Below, piece by piece: positions 20,493 to 31,505 of a DNA stretch of 64,000 nt (positions are counted from its first letter, which is position 1; every line of letters begins with the position of its first letter). A program made the translations under genes and the position numbers. The DNA lies in the NCBI RefSeq assembly GCF_000770305.1, contig NZ_JNVB01000004.1:44996-108995 (forward strand). Reading direction: 5' to 3'. A model generated the notes under the pieces. It did no database searches and was not told the origin of the DNA. It saw only the letters and a list, made by a program, of their open reading frames with translations. The DNA is from Erwinia oleae (GTDB taxonomy: Bacteria; Pseudomonadota; Gammaproteobacteria; Enterobacterales; Enterobacteriaceae).

Positions 20493-21364
20493 TGTCCATT
20501 TTGATCGATAAAAACACCAGAGTAATCTGCCAGGGCTTTACCGGCGGACAGGGAACCTTTCATTCAGAACAGGCGCTGGCTTACGGTACGCAGCTGGTTG
20601 GCGGCGTAACGCCCGGCAAGGGCGGCACCGAGCACCTCGGCCTGCCGGTTTTCAATACCGTGCGCGAAGCCGTGGAAGCCACGGGCGCTACCGCGTCGGT
20701 GATCTACGTTCCTGCGCCGTTCTGTAAAGACGGCATTCTGGAAGCGATCGAAGCCGGTATCAAACTGATCATCACCATTACCGAAGGCATTCCAACGCTG
20801 GACATGCTCACGGTAAAAGTGAAGCTGGATGAAGCCGGCGTGCGCATGATCGGCCCGAACTGTCCGGGCGTGATCACGCCGGGCGAGTGCAAAATCGGCA
20901 TCATGCCTGGTCACATTCACAAACCCGGCCGCATCGGTATTGTTTCCCGTTCTGGCACACTGACCTACGAAGCCGTAAAGCAGACTACCGACATCGGCTA
21001 CGGCCAGTCAACCTGCGTGGGCATCGGCGGCGACCCGATTCCGGGCTCTAACTTTATTGATATCCTGACGCTGTTTCAGGACGATCCGCAGACTGAAGCT
21101 ATCGTGATGATCGGCGAAATCGGGGGCAGCGCGGAAGAAGAAGCTGCCGCCTTTATCAAAGAGCACGTCACCAAGCCGGTTGTAGGTTACATCGCCGGTG
21201 TGACCGCGCCGAAAGGCAAGCGTATGGGTCATGCCGGCGCGATCATCGCGGGCGGAAAGGGCACGGCGGACGAGAAATTCGCTGCGCTGGAAGCGGCCGG
21301 GGTGAAAACGGTTCGTAGCCTTGCTGACATTGGCGACGCGGTTAAAGCAGTCTTACCTCAATAA
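20492..21364 (+). CDS. sucD: Succinyl-CoA synthetase alpha subunit
   Basis: A 290-residue CoA-binding subunit. [19 protein letters not shown] is the CoA site, and the phosphorylated His lies in [25 protein letters not shown] near 247. It pairs with SucC. The last gene of the nine-gene sdh-suc cluster; a strong terminator follows within 25 bp. Confidence 0.98.
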   Translation: MSILIDKNTRVICQGFTGGQGTFHSEQALAYGTQLVGGVTPGKGGTEHLGLPVFNTVREAVEATGATASVIYVPAPFCKDGILEAIEAGIKLIITITEGIPTLDMLTVKVKLDEAGVRMIGPNCPGVITPGECKIGIMPGHIHKPGRIGIVSRSGTLTYEAVKQTTDIGYGQSTCVGIGGDPIPGSNFIDILTLFQDDPQTEAIVMIGEIGGSAEEEAAAFIKEHVTKPVVGYIAGVTAPKGKRMGHAGAIIAGGKGTADEKFAALEAAGVKTVRSLADIGDAVKAVLPQ

Positions 21365-21387
21365 AAATCTGTGTCTGAGATTTTGCT

Positions 21388-21413
21388 GGCCGCCTTCGGG
21401 CGGCCTTTTTTTT
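21388..21413 (+). terminator. Terminator after sucD; possible SdhX-like 3' UTR RNA
   Basis: GGCCGCC-TTCG-GGCGGCC (21388-21405) followed by eight T. In E. coli and Salmonella the 3' end of the sdh-suc mRNA is processed into the small RNA SdhX. Here the 3' UTR from the stop is only about 50 nt and includes AAAATC/GATTTT arms, so an SdhX-like RNA is possible but not shown. Confidence 0.9.
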
Positions 21414-21910
21414 GCCCTTGTTGCGCCAGCAACCTGATAAGAGACAATAGTTAAATTAACGCCCTATTTAGCAGCTTATTAAATCAATTATATTTACCTT
21501 TAACACAATATGATAACAATGTGCGGCGTTGCCCTGTTTCACCGCATTGCCATCTCAATTCATATCATTAAATAAAGGTGCTCAGGTGTCGAACAGGGGG
21601 AGAATTCGTGGTTTTTAGCTAAATTGTTCTATATCAAAAAAGCGGCTTTTCCTGATTTGAGCAATGTTTGATCCAGGTAAAAAATTAGCACTCGTAACTC
21701 AAAAATGTGTTTTCTCCCCGGCAATTAACGGCGTAGAATAACCCCGAAATTCATCCGGTTTTTATTACTAACTTGTTAAATTTAAACGTTCTGAAAGAAG
21801 TTTTTTCTCTTTCTATTAACGTATATGCAGCATTTTCAGGTTACTGACGATGACAGCAGCGTTTTTCTGCGGCTGCGTCGAAATCTTCGTGTGAGGAGCA
21901 AGGAGTCAAG
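21414..21910 (+). other. cydA upstream regulatory region (about 500 bp)
   Basis: No gene is seen. The stretch is AT-rich and contains several GTTAA-type motifs typical of ArcA targets, an FNR-like site and a long 5' leader ending in GGAGCAAGGAGTCAAG at the cydA start. The mngR/mngB genes present at this position in E. coli are absent. Confidence 0.6.
21624..21637. promoter_or_regulatory. FNR-like site upstream of cydA
   Basis: TTGTT-CTAT-ATCAA matches the FNR consensus TTGAT-N4-ATCAA at nine of ten bases. FNR and ArcA control cydAB by oxygen in E. coli, and this placement agrees with that. Confidence 0.6.
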
Positions 21911-23485
21911 ATGTTTGATATTGTCGAACTGTCGCGCTTACAGTTTGCTCTGACGGCGATGTACCATTTCCTTTTTGTCCCGTTAACGCTGGGTATGGCG
22001 TTTCTGCTGGCCATTATGGAAACGGTTTATGTCCTGTCAGGCAAACAAATATATAAAGATATGACTAAGTTCTGGGGCAAGTTATTCGGTATTAACTTTG
22101 CTCTGGGCGTGGCGACCGGCCTGACCATGGAATTCCAGTTTGGAACCAACTGGTCTTATTACTCGCACTACGTGGGTGATATTTTCGGCGCGCCGCTGGC
22201 GATAGAAGGGCTGATGGCCTTCTTCCTTGAATCCACCTTTGTCGGCCTGTTTTTCTTCGGCTGGGATCGTCTGAGTAAAGTGCAGCACATGGCCGTGACC
22301 TGGCTGGTTGCATTGGGTTCGAACCTCTCCGCACTGTGGATTCTGGTGGCGAACGGCTGGATGCAGAACCCGGTAGCCTCCGACTTCAACTTCGAAACCA
22401 TGCGCATGGAAATGGTCAGCTTCAGCGAACTGATTTTCAACCCGGTTGCGCAGGTTAAATTCGTGCATACCGTGGCGGCGGGTTATACCTGTGGTGCCAT
22501 GTTCATACTGGGCATCAGCGCTTACTATCTGCTGCGCGGACGCGACAAGGCGTTTGCTAAACGCTCATTCGCTATCGCGGCCAGCTTCGGTATGGCCTCC
22601 ATCCTTTCCGTTATCGTGCTGGGCGACGAGTCCGGCTATGAGATCGGCGACGTGCAAAAAACCAAACTGGCCGCTATCGAAGCCGAATGGGAAACGCAAC
22701 CTGCGCCAGCCGCCTTCACGCTGTTTGGCATCCCCGATCAGGACACGCAGGAAAACAAATACGCCATTCAGATCCCGTGGGCGCTCGGCCTGATTGCCAC
22801 GCGTTCGGTAGATAAGCAGGTGACCGGCCTGAAAGAGCTGATGGGCCAGCACGAAGTCCGTATTCGTAACGGGATGAAAGCGTACAGCCTGCTTGAGCAA
22901 CTGCGCTCCGGCAGTAAAGATCCGTCCGTACGCGATGCGTTCAACGACGTGAAAAAAGACCTGGGCTATGGCCTGCTGTTAAAGCGCTACACGCCGAACG
23001 TCGCCGATGCCAGCGAAGCGCAAATCAAGCAGGCAACGAAAGATTCCATTCCTCGTGTCGCGCCACTCTACTTCTCCTTCCGTATCATGGTGGGTTCTGG
23101 CGTGTTAATGCTGCTGATTATCGGCTGCGCGTTCTGGAGCGTGCTGCGTAATCGCATCGGTAAGAGCACCTTCCTGCTGAAATGCGCGCTGTATGGCATT
23201 CCTCTGCCGTGGATCGCCATTGAGTCAGGCTGGTTCGTGGCCGAATATGGCCGTCAGCCCTGGGCAATCGGTGAAGTCCTGCCGACCGCCGTCGCGAACT
23301 CCACCCTGACGGTGGGCGATCTGCTGTTCTCGATGATCCTGATCTGCGGTTTGTATACGATGTTCCTGGTGGTTGAAATGTACCTGATGTTCAAATTTGC
23401 GCGCCTCGGACCAAGCAGCCTGAAAACCGGCCGCTATCACTATGAACAATCCACTATCACCACCCACACAGGAGCTATTCAATGA
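21911..23485 (+). CDS. cydA: Cytochrome bd ubiquinol oxidase subunit I
   Basis: A 524-residue membrane subunit (E. coli: 522). Heme ligands are in [11 protein letters not shown] (His19), [15 protein letters not shown] (His186) and the Met near 393 in FRIMVGSG. The quinol Q-loop is the long periplasmic stretch around 250-390 ([23 protein letters not shown]). It reduces oxygen to water at low oxygen tension. [15 protein letters not shown] is strong. It overlaps cydB by 4 bp. Confidence 0.98.
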   Translation: MFDIVELSRLQFALTAMYHFLFVPLTLGMAFLLAIMETVYVLSGKQIYKDMTKFWGKLFGINFALGVATGLTMEFQFGTNWSYYSHYVGDIFGAPLAIEGLMAFFLESTFVGLFFFGWDRLSKVQHMAVTWLVALGSNLSALWILVANGWMQNPVASDFNFETMRMEMVSFSELIFNPVAQVKFVHTVAAGYTCGAMFILGISAYYLLRGRDKAFAKRSFAIAASFGMASILSVIVLGDESGYEIGDVQKTKLAAIEAEWETQPAPAAFTLFGIPDQDTQENKYAIQIPWALGLIATRSVDKQVTGLKELMGQHEVRIRNGMKAYSLLEQLRSGSKDPSVRDAFNDVKKDLGYGLLLKRYTPNVADASEAQIKQATKDSIPRVAPLYFSFRIMVGSGVLMLLIIGCAFWSVLRNRIGKSTFLLKCALYGIPLPWIAIESGWFVAEYGRQPWAIGEVLPTAVANSTLTVGDLLFSMILICGLYTMFLVVEMYLMFKFARLGPSSLKTGRYHYEQSTITTHTGAIQ

Positions 23486-24621
23486 TCACCTATGAACTGC
23501 TGCGATTCGTCTGGTGGGTACTGATTGGCGTGTTGCTGATTGGCTTCGCCGTTGCCGACGGATTTGATATGGGCGTAGGTATGCTTTCCCGCATTATGGG
23601 CCGCACCGACACCGAACGCCGTATCATGATCAACAGTATCGCCCCGCACTGGGACGGAAACCAGGTCTGGCTGATCACCGCAGGCGGCGCGCTCTTTGCC
23701 GCCTGGCCGATGGTTTATGCGGCCGCGTTTTCCGGCTTTTACGTCGCGATGATTTTAGTGCTGGCCTCGCTGTTCTTCCGCCCGGTGGGGTTTGACTACC
23801 GTTCGAAGATTGAAGATCTGCGCTGGCGTCGCACCTGGGACTGGGGCATTTTTATCGGCAGTTTCGTTCCGCCGCTGGTGATTGGCGTGGCCTTCGGCAA
23901 CCTGCTTCAGGGCGTACCGTTTCATGCCGATGAGTACCTCCGTCTGACCTACACCGGCAACTTCTTCCAGCTGCTCAATCCGTTTGCCCTGCTGGCAGGT
24001 ATCGTCAGCCTGACCATGATCTTATGTCAGGGCGCGACCTATTTGCAGATGCGCACCGTTGGCGAACTGCACCTTCGCTCACGTGCGGCGGCGCAGATCT
24101 CCGCGCTGGTGATGATGGTTTGCTTTATTCTGGCAGGCGTTTGGGTGATGCACGGTATTGATGGCTACGTGGTGAATTCCGTTCTGGATCATAACGCGGC
24201 GTCAAATCCACTGGCGAAAGAAGTATCGCGCGAGGCGGGCGCCTGGCTGGTGAACTTTAATCGTATGCCGGTGCTGTGGACGATCCCTGCGCTGGGCGTG
24301 GTGCTGCCGCTGCTCACCGTCCTTTGCTCACGTCTGGAGAAGGGCGCCCTGGCGTTTCTCTTCTCTTCCCTGACGCTGGCCTGCGTGATCCTGACGGCGG
24401 GCGTGGCGATGTTCCCGTTCATCATGCCTTCCAGCACGGTGCCGAACCTGAGCCTGACCATGTGGGATGCCACATCCAGCCTGCTGACGCTGAAAATCAT
24501 GACCGTGGCGGCCATCATATTTGTGCCGATCATCCTGGGGTATACAACCTGGTGTTACTACAAAATGTTCGGTCGCCTGACCAAAGAGCAGATTGAGAGC
24601 AACACCCATTCACTTTACTGA
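23482..24621 (+). CDS. cydB: Cytochrome bd ubiquinol oxidase subunit II
   Basis: A 379-residue protein, the same length as E. coli CydB, with about eight transmembrane helices. It begins [33 protein letters not shown], with conserved [23 protein letters not shown] and [12 protein letters not shown]. It is the structural partner of CydA. Confidence 0.98.
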   Translation: MITYELLRFVWWVLIGVLLIGFAVADGFDMGVGMLSRIMGRTDTERRIMINSIAPHWDGNQVWLITAGGALFAAWPMVYAAAFSGFYVAMILVLASLFFRPVGFDYRSKIEDLRWRRTWDWGIFIGSFVPPLVIGVAFGNLLQGVPFHADEYLRLTYTGNFFQLLNPFALLAGIVSLTMILCQGATYLQMRTVGELHLRSRAAAQISALVMMVCFILAGVWVMHGIDGYVVNSVLDHNAASNPLAKEVSREAGAWLVNFNRMPVLWTIPALGVVLPLLTVLCSRLEKGALAFLFSSLTLACVILTAGVAMFPFIMPSSTVPNLSLTMWDATSSLLTLKIMTVAAIIFVPIILGYTTWCYYKMFGRLTKEQIESNTHSLY

Positions 24622-24636
24622 TTGAGGAGCTGAACC

Positions 24637-24744
24637 ATGTGGTATTTTGCCTGGATTCTCGGCACGCTGTTGGCCTGTGCATTTGGTATCGTCACCGCGC
24701 TGGCTATTGAACATATCGAAGACAGCGACGTTAAAGAGCAATAA
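24637..24744 (+). CDS. cydX: Cytochrome bd small subunit CydX
   Basis: A 35-residue single-helix protein too short for many gene finders: MWYFAWILGTLLACAFGI, then VTALAIEHIEDSDVKEQ. The WYFAWILG start and the A-x-E-H-E pattern match E. coli CydX (YbgT), which stabilises the CydAB oxidase. RBS GAGGAGCTGAACC. Its stop shares a base with the ybgE start. Confidence 0.95.
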   Translation: MWYFAWILGTLLACAFGIVTALAIEHIEDSDVKEQ

Positions 24745-25037
24745 TGGCCGGTATGATCAGCCGTCTTTATACGATCATGGACAGACGCCCGATCAGGGCG
24801 CTGTCTCTTATCATGGCGCTGCTACTGGCGGGCTGTATGTTCTGGGATCCCAGACGCTTTGCCGCCAGCAGCAGTTCGCTTGAGATCTGGCAGGGATTAT
24901 TGATGATGTGGGCCGTGTGCGCCGGCGTTATCCACGGCGTGGGCTTCAGTCCGCGTCGCCTGCGCTGGCAGACATTTTTTTCGCCGGTGCCGGCATGGTG
25001 CGTACTGCTGCCAGGTCTGATCTTCTTCTTTAACTGA
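24744..25037 (+). CDS. ybgE: Cyd operon protein YbgE
   Basis: A 97-residue membrane protein with three hydrophobic segments. It contains DRRPIRALSLIMALLLAGCMFWDPRRFAA and LLMMWAVCAGVIHGVGFSPRRLRWQ, which match E. coli YbgE. Start at 24744 gives the same N-terminal length as E. coli. Always encoded with cydABX; precise role unknown. A terminator follows directly. Confidence 0.93.
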   Translation: MAGMISRLYTIMDRRPIRALSLIMALLLAGCMFWDPRRFAASSSSLEIWQGLLMMWAVCAGVIHGVGFSPRRLRWQTFFSPVPAWCVLLPGLIFFFN

Positions 25038-25043
25038 CAGGCA

Positions 25044-25072
25044 GGGCAAAACGCCGTTTTGCCCGTTTGTTT
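25044..25072 (+). terminator. Terminator of cydABX-ybgE
   Basis: A perfect 9-bp stem GGGCAAAAC/GTTTTGCCC (25044-25052, 25056-25064) with loop GCC, followed by GTTTGTTT. It separates the cyd and tol operons. Confidence 0.85.
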
Positions 25073-25261
25073 CCCCGTTATTTCACTGCGCATTTATCTT
25101 TTTTCATCTCCAGTTGTGTCAAACAAAGTCTAAGAATCTTCTTTAATCACCTCAGCTTGTTTACATAAGATAATTATTTTCTTTACCCTCTGGCAATCCA
25201 TTCCCAAGGCGTTTGCTCTTGCGTATAGTAGCAGCGTCATAACGCATTACCGGGATGTAGA

Positions 25262-26349
<1,088 letters not shown>

Positions 26350-26363
26350 GAGCGGAGGTTTTT

Positions 26364-26795
26364 ATGGCCAGAACGCGTGGTCGCGGCGGTCGCCGCGAGA
26401 TGAAATCTGAAATTAATATCGTTCCGCTGCTGGACGTGCTGCTGGTGCTGCTGCTGATTTTTATGGCAACGGCACCGATTATCACCCAAAGCGTTGAGGT
26501 CGACCTGCCGGATGCAACGGATTCAAAAACCGTTTCCAGCGATGACAATCCGCCGGTAATCGTTGAGGTTGCCGGCGTCGGGCAGTACAGCCTGGTGGTC
26601 GATCACGACCGGATGACGCAGTTGCCGCCGGAGCAGGTTGTGGCAGAGGCGCAGCGTCGTATTCAGGCAAACCCGAAAACGGTATTCCTGATTGGCGGAG
26701 CAAAAGATGTTCCGTATGACGAAATCATCAAGGCGCTGAATCTCCTGCACCAGGCAGGCGTGAAATCAGTTGGCCTGATGACGCAGCCGATTTAA
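26364..26795 (+). CDS. tolR: Tol-Pal motor subunit TolR
   Basis: A 143-residue protein with a single transmembrane helix (about 18-38) carrying the essential Asp (EINIVPLLDVLLVLLLIFMA). The periplasmic domain follows. It works with TolQ to energise TolA. RBS GCGGAGG. Confidence 0.98.
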   Translation: MARTRGRGGRREMKSEINIVPLLDVLLVLLLIFMATAPIITQSVEVDLPDATDSKTVSSDDNPPVIVEVAGVGQYSLVVDHDRMTQLPPEQVVAEAQRRIQANPKTVFLIGGAKDVPYDEIIKALNLLHQAGVKSVGLMTQPI

Positions 26796-26824
26796 TTCAT
26801 TCGAACCGTTTTTGGGAACCGAGC

Positions 26825-28012
26825 GTGTCAAAGGCAACCGAACAGAACGATAAGTTGAAACGCGCCATTATTATTTCAGTAATTTTGCATATCTTTTTGA
26901 TTGCATTACTGATCTGGAGCTCGTTCGACGAACACATCGAAGCCAGCGGCGGTGGCGGCGGTAGCGATATTGATGCCGTGATGGTCGATCCCGGCGCGGT
27001 GGTCGATCAGTACAATCGTCAGCAGAATCAGCAAAACGACAGCAAGCGCGCCGAGCAGCAGCGTCAGAAGCAGGCAAAGCAGCAGGCGGAAGAGCTACAG
27101 CAGAAACAGGCCGCAGAGCAGCAGCGCCTGAAAGAGATAGAAAAAGAGCGCCTGGAGGCGCAGCAGGCAGCGAAAGAGCAGGCGGCTGAGCAGAAGAAGG
27201 CGCAGCAGGCCGCCGAGCAGGCGCAAGAGCAGCAGAAACAGGCCGAAGCGGCTGCGGCAAAAGCGAAAGCCGATGCTAAAGCACAGGCGGATGCGCAGGC
27301 GAAAGCCGCAGCGGATGCGAAAAAGCAGGCGGACGCCGAGGCAAAAAAAGCGGCCGCTGATGCCAAAAAAGAGGCGGAAGCTGAGGCCAAAAAAGCCGCT
27401 GCGGAAGCGGCGAAAGTAAAAGCCGCCGCGGACGCAAAAGCCAAAGCCGAGTCTGATGCTAAAGCGAAAGCCGCTGCGGATGCCAAAGCGGCGCAGGAAG
27501 CCAAAGAGAAAGCGGCCGAAGAGGCGAAAGCCAAAGCGGAGGCGTCGGCGAAAGCGAAGGCTGATGCAGCGGCGAAAGCGAAGGCGGCGGCTGACGCGAA
27601 GAAAAAGGCTGCGGCAGAAGCCGCTAAAGAATCCAGCGACGTTGACGATTTACTGGGTGGGCTCTCTTCCGGTAAAAACGCGCCGAAGCAGGGCAAGTCC
27701 GGCGGCGCGGCAGGACAGGGCAATCAGAAAAAGTCGGGCGCATCAGGCGCGGCGATCGATAGTTACCTGGGGCAGGTGCAGGGCGCGATCCAGAGCAAGT
27801 TTTATGATGCCGATACGTTTAAAGGGAAAACCTGTAACGTACGCGTCAAGCTGGCGCCCGACGGATTATTGATTTCCGCCACGGCGGCAGGCGGCGATCC
27901 GGCGCTTTGTCAGGCAGCGATCAACGCGGCGCGCATGGCCAGAATTCCGAAACCGCCCAGTGATGATATTTATCAGGCTGTAAAAGATGCAACATTAGAA
28001 TTCAAGCCATAG
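26825..28012 (+). CDS. tolA: Cell envelope integrity protein TolA
   Basis: A 395-residue protein (E. coli: 421) starting at GTG 26825 (MSKATEQNDKLKRAIIIS). Domain I is one transmembrane helix (about 13-33). Domain II is a long Ala/Lys/Glu-rich helix (about 70-275) of AKA/ADAKK-type repeats, shorter than in E. coli. Domain III (about 300-395) is globular (CNVRVKLAPDGLLISATAAGGDPALCQAAI, with the paired Cys). It spans the periplasm and links TolQR to Pal and TolB. Confidence 0.97.
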   Translation: MSKATEQNDKLKRAIIISVILHIFLIALLIWSSFDEHIEASGGGGGSDIDAVMVDPGAVVDQYNRQQNQQNDSKRAEQQRQKQAKQQAEELQQKQAAEQQRLKEIEKERLEAQQAAKEQAAEQKKAQQAAEQAQEQQKQAEAAAAKAKADAKAQADAQAKAAADAKKQADAEAKKAAADAKKEAEAEAKKAAAEAAKVKAAADAKAKAESDAKAKAAADAKAAQEAKEKAAEEAKAKAEASAKAKADAAAKAKAAADAKKKAAAEAAKESSDVDDLLGGLSSGKNAPKQGKSGGAAGQGNQKKSGASGAAIDSYLGQVQGAIQSKFYDADTFKGKTCNVRVKLAPDGLLISATAAGGDPALCQAAINAARMARIPKPPSDDIYQAVKDATLEFKP

Positions 28013-28026
28013 ACTTCGTTAACGGT

Positions 28027-28055
28027 CGGCATGTTGAACTCTGTTCAACATGCCG
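28027..28055 (+). other. Long perfect hairpin between tolA and tolB
   Basis: A 13-bp perfect stem, CGGCATGTTGAAC with GTTCAACATGCCG, around a 3-base loop TCT. No T-tract follows, so it may be an mRNA-stabilising or processing structure, or an operator, rather than a terminator. It splits the tolQRA and tolB-pal-cpoB parts of the operon. Confidence 0.7.
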
Positions 28056-28132
28056 TACTCTATAAACGCATAACTGGTTGGTTGAAACACTGCTAATTAT
28101 CATGAACGTCACGTTCAGGTAAGGGAGAAAAG

Positions 28133-29425
28133 ATGAAGCAGGCATTTCGTATCGCATTGAGCTGTTTATTGCTGTTTGTCGCTGCGGCGCACGCAGAAGT
28201 TCGTATTGAAATTACCCAGGGTGTCAACACGGCGCGCCCTATCGGCGTTTTGCCGTTCAAATGGGAAGGGCCGGGCGCTGCGCCTGAGGATATCGGCGGC
28301 ATCGTCGCAGCCGACCTGCGCAACAGCGGAAAATTCAACCCGCTCGATCGCTCCCGCCTGCCGCAACAGCCCACTTCCGCTGCTGAAGTGCAGCCTGCCG
28401 CCTGGACCGCGCTCGGTATTGATGCCGTTGTCGTGGGTCAGGTGCAGGGCGGCGCAGACGGCAGCTACGTGGTTTCTTACCAACTGGTGGATACCTCCGG
28501 CAACCCTGGCGCCGTTATCGCGCAGAATCAGTTTAAAGTGACCAAACAGTGGCTTCGCTATGCGGCGCATACCGCCAGCGACGAAGCCTTTGAGAAACTG
28601 ACAGGCATTAAAGGCGCGTTCCGTACGCGTATCGCCTACGTTGTGCAGACCAATGGCGGCCAGTTCCCTTACGAACTGCGCGTTTCTGACTACGACGGTT
28701 ACAATCAGTTTGTCGTGCACCGTTCGCCACAGCCGCTGATGTCGCCTTCATGGTCGAAAGACGGCAGCAAGCTGGCCTATGTGACCTTTGAAAGCGGCAA
28801 ATCCGCGCTGGTTATCCAGACGCTGGCGAATGGCGCGATCAAGCAGGTTGCTTCATTCCCTCGTCATAACGGCGCGCCGTCTTTCTCCCCGGACGGTTCA
28901 AAGCTGGCGTTTGCTCTCTCTAAAACTGGCAGTCTGAATTTGTACGTGATGGATGTGGCATCCGGTCAGATCAGTCAGATTACCGATGGCCGCTTCAACA
29001 GCACTGAACCGTCGTGGTTCCCGGACAGCCAGACGCTGGCCTATACGTCCGATCAGGCGGGTCGTCCACAAATTTATAAGATCAGCGCGAGCGGCGGTAC
29101 GCCACAGCGTCTGACCTGGGAAGGTTCACAAAATCAGGATGGCAACGTCAGTTCTGATGGTAAATCACTGGTGATGATCAGCACCAATGGCGGTGCGCAG
29201 CACGTCGCCAGACAGGATCTGGAAACGGGAGCCGTTCAAACGTTAACGGACACGTTCCTGGATGAATCGCCAAGCCTGGCGCCAAACGGCACAATGGTAA
29301 TCTACAGCTCTACACAGGGCATGGGTTCCGTACTGCAACTGGTGTCAACGGATGGTCGTTTCAAAGCGCGTCTTCCGGCAACTGATGGACAGGTAAAATC
29401 ACCTGCCTGGTCGCCGTATCTGTGA
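28133..29425 (+). CDS. tolB: Tol-Pal periplasmic beta-propeller TolB
   Basis: A 430-residue exported protein, the same length as E. coli TolB. Signal peptide [21 protein letters not shown] is cleaved before EVRIEITQG; the mature N-terminus is the TolA-binding box. The N-terminal domain is followed by a six-bladed propeller with repeated [18 protein letters not shown] and [12 protein letters not shown] units. It binds Pal. RBS AAGGGAGAAAAG. Confidence 0.98.
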   Translation: MKQAFRIALSCLLLFVAAAHAEVRIEITQGVNTARPIGVLPFKWEGPGAAPEDIGGIVAADLRNSGKFNPLDRSRLPQQPTSAAEVQPAAWTALGIDAVVVGQVQGGADGSYVVSYQLVDTSGNPGAVIAQNQFKVTKQWLRYAAHTASDEAFEKLTGIKGAFRTRIAYVVQTNGGQFPYELRVSDYDGYNQFVVHRSPQPLMSPSWSKDGSKLAYVTFESGKSALVIQTLANGAIKQVASFPRHNGAPSFSPDGSKLAFALSKTGSLNLYVMDVASGQISQITDGRFNSTEPSWFPDSQTLAYTSDQAGRPQIYKISASGGTPQRLTWEGSQNQDGNVSSDGKSLVMISTNGGAQHVARQDLETGAVQTLTDTFLDESPSLAPNGTMVIYSSTQGMGSVLQLVSTDGRFKARLPATDGQVKSPAWSPYL

Positions 29426-29469
29426 TGCATGTGTAAATATGTATGGCAAACAATAATAGGATTGTAGAA

Positions 29470-29994
29470 ATGCAACTGAATAAAGTGCTGAAAGGCTTAA
29501 TGCTGGCACTGCCAGTAATCGCAGTGGCTGCATGTAGCTCACACAAAAACAACAACAACGACCAGACCAACGGTATGGGCGCTGATGGTGGTGCTAACGG
29601 CGGTATGGGCATGAACAGCGGTAACATGTCTTCCGACGAGCAGGCGCGTCTGCAAATGCAGGAGCTCCAGAGAAACAATATCGTTTACTTTGGTCTGGAC
29701 AAGTTTGACATCCAGTCTGAGTTTGCTCAGATGCTGGATGCGCATGCCACTTTCCTGCGTAACAACCCATCATACAAAGTGACCGTTGAAGGTCATGCGG
29801 ATGAGCGCGGTACGCCAGAGTACAACATCGCCCTGGGCGAACGTCGTGCTAACGCCGTTAAAATGTACCTTCAGGGTAAAGGCGTTTCTGCTGACCAGAT
29901 CTCTATCGTGTCTTACGGTAAAGAGAAGCCAGCGGTGCTGGGTCACGACGAGTCGGCCTATGCTAAAAACCGTCGCGCCGTACTGGTATACTAA
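29470..29994 (+). CDS. pal: Peptidoglycan-associated lipoprotein Pal
   Basis: A 174-residue outer-membrane lipoprotein. The lipobox AVAAC places Cys at about 21 after a signal peptide. An Asn/Gly/Met-rich linker follows, then an OmpA-like domain ([42 protein letters not shown]) that binds meso-diaminopimelate. Start ATG 29470 ([11 protein letters not shown]) matches E. coli; an in-frame ATG at 29443 would add nine residues before the signal peptide. Confidence 0.98.
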   Translation: MQLNKVLKGLMLALPVIAVAACSSHKNNNNDQTNGMGADGGANGGMGMNSGNMSSDEQARLQMQELQRNNIVYFGLDKFDIQSEFAQMLDAHATFLRNNPSYKVTVEGHADERGTPEYNIALGERRANAVKMYLQGKGVSADQISIVSYGKEKPAVLGHDESAYAKNRRAVLVY

Positions 29995-30003
29995 GAGAAT
30001 CAC

Positions 30004-30795
30004 ATGATTAGTAACTTCAGACTTCACCTGTTGGGTCTGTCGTTATTGGTTGGCGTAGCGGCCCCCTGGGCCGCTAGTGCCCAGGCGTCAATCAGTAACG
30101 CTGGCTCAGGCTCGGTCGAAGACCGCGTCACTTCACTTGAGCGTATTTCTAATGCTCAGGGACAACTTCTTCAACAGCTTCAGCAGCAAATTTCCGATAA
30201 TCAACGTGATATCGACTCGCTCCGTGGGCAGATTCAGGAAAGCCAGTATCAGCTGAATCAGGTTACCGAGCGGCAGAAAGGCCTCTATCAGCAAATTGAT
30301 ACGTTAAGCAGCAGCAACAGCGCGCAGACTGGCGCTTCTGGCGCAGCAGATGCAGCAGCGGCGGGTGGAGCGGCGGCGGCAAGCGGCGGTGACGATACTG
30401 CCAGCGCGCCGACGCAGAGTGGCGATGCGAATACCGACTACAACGCAGCGGTTGCGTTGGTGTTGGAGAAAAAGCAGAACGAGCAGGCGATAACGGCGTT
30501 TCAAAACTTTGTGAAGAAGTACCCGGATTCAACCTATCAACCTAATGCGAATTACTGGTTGGGACAGTTGAATTATAACAAAGGAAAAAAAGACGACGCC
30601 GCGTATTATTTTGCGACGGTGGTAAAGAAATATCCTAAGTCACCGAAAAGCGCCGATGCGTTATACAAAGTTGGGGTGATCATGCAGGAAAAGGGTGATG
30701 GCGCGAAAGCCAAAGCTGTCTTCCAGCAGGTGATCAAGCAGTACCCTGATAGCGAAGCGGCAAAAAACGCACAAAAGCGCGCAGCATCACTTTAG
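30004..30795 (+). CDS. cpoB: Cell division coordinator CpoB
   Basis: A 263-residue periplasmic protein (formerly YbgF). A signal peptide ends near AASAQA. A coiled coil (about 38-100: RVTSLERISNAQGQLLQQLQQQI) is followed by an Ala/Gly/Ser-rich linker and TPR repeats (DYNAAVALVLEKKQNEQAITAFQNFVKKYPDSTYQPNANYWLGQLNYNKG). It links Tol-Pal constriction to peptidoglycan synthesis. Last gene of the operon. Confidence 0.97.
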   Translation: MISNFRLHLLGLSLLVGVAAPWAASAQASISNAGSGSVEDRVTSLERISNAQGQLLQQLQQQISDNQRDIDSLRGQIQESQYQLNQVTERQKGLYQQIDTLSSSNSAQTGASGAADAAAAGGAAAASGGDDTASAPTQSGDANTDYNAAVALVLEKKQNEQAITAFQNFVKKYPDSTYQPNANYWLGQLNYNKGKKDDAAYYFATVVKKYPKSPKSADALYKVGVIMQEKGDGAKAKAVFQQVIKQYPDSEAAKNAQKRAASL

Positions 30796-30879
30796 TATTG
30801 TGTATCGCCAGATATCGAATGTTTTCTGTTCTGTACGCATGAAAGCCAGGCAGTTGAATGGTTTATCTGGAAATAGTGG

Positions 30880-30908
30880 TTGCGCTGAATCGTCAAATCA
30901 GTAATATA
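30880..30908 (+). promoter_or_regulatory. Candidate promoter of the tRNA-Lys array
   Basis: -35 TTGCGC (30880-30885) and a TAATAT/AATATA -10 at 30902-30908 (spacer 16-17). A GC-rich discriminator (TGCCGCCG) follows, typical of stringently controlled stable-RNA promoters. The first tRNA begins about 45 bp downstream. Confidence 0.5.
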
Positions 30909-30955
30909 TGCCGCCGTTGCCGGGACATATGTTGATAGCCTGACAGCGCAAAAGT

Positions 30956-31031
30956 GGGTCGTTAGCTCAGTTGGTAGAGCAGTTGACTTTTAATCAATTG
31001 GTCGCAGGTTCGAATCCTGCACGACCCACCA
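30956..31031 (+). tRNA. tRNA-Lys (anticodon UUU), copy 1
   Basis: A 76-nt gene from GGGTCGTTAGCTCAGTTGG to the encoded CCA end. The acceptor stem GGGTCGT pairs with ACGACCC. The anticodon loop CTTTTAA carries TTT, and GGTTCGAATCC is the T arm. Identical to the two copies downstream. Confidence 0.98.
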
Positions 31032-31191
31032 CTTTAAAGCCAGTAACGGATGTTAAGCGTGCAGGGTTTCAACCTGCCGCAGGTCGAGTCTCACGCAGTG
31101 AGACAATGCTGCCGAAGGCAGCAGCGCGGAGGGCGAGGCGCAAGCCGGTTCATCCTGCACGACCCACCCCTTTAAAGTACGCCACATTTGT
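31032..31191 (+). repeat. tRNA-linked structured spacer, unit A
   Basis: This 160-bp spacer carries hairpins TCTCAC/GTGAGA and TGCTGCC/GGCAGCA and ends (31152-31168) in a 17-nt copy of the tRNA 3' end, ATCCTGCACGACCCACC. The sequence after that tail again resembles what follows the tRNA, so the unit looks like a partial tandem duplication. The arrangement recalls the rtT repeats of the E. coli tyrT operon. Confidence 0.75.
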
Positions 31192-31267
31192 GGGTCGTTA
31201 GCTCAGTTGGTAGAGCAGTTGACTTTTAATCAATTGGTCGCAGGTTCGAATCCTGCACGACCCACCA
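31192..31267 (+). tRNA. tRNA-Lys (anticodon UUU), copy 2
   Basis: Identical 76-nt gene with encoded CCA, 236 bp after the start of copy 1. Confidence 0.98.
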
Positions 31268-31429
31268 TTTTAAAGCCGGTTACAGAAGTTGAGCGTGCAG
31301 GGTTCGAGCCTGCCGCAGGTTAGGGTCGAACGCAGTGAGACAACGTTGCCGCAGGCAACGGCCCGTAGGGCAAGGCGAAGCCGGGTCATCCTGCACGACC
31401 CACCACTTTACAGTACACCGCATATTTGC
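31268..31429 (+). repeat. tRNA-linked structured spacer, unit B
   Basis: A second spacer related to unit A. Hairpins CGTTGCC/GGCAACG and GCCC/GGGC are present. Against unit A (GCTGCC/GGCAGC) one base pair has changed from C-G to T-A on both sides, a compensatory change that supports RNA folding. It ends at 31388-31405 with an 18-nt tRNA 3' tail copy including CCA. Confidence 0.75.
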
Positions 31430-31505
31430 GGGTCGTTAGCTCAGTTGGTAGAGCAGTTGACTTTTAATCAATTGGTCGCAGGTTCGAATCCTGCACGACC
31501 CACCA
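31430..31505 (+). tRNA. tRNA-Lys (anticodon UUU), copy 3
   Basis: Identical 76-nt gene with encoded CCA, 238 bp after the start of copy 2. It is followed ten bases later by a terminator hairpin. Confidence 0.98.

Noticed and set aside
27064..27723. Ala/Ser/Phe-rich minus-strand frame opposite tolA
   Set aside because: It mirrors the Ala/Lys/Glu repeat of TolA domain II; low complexity on the wrong strand.
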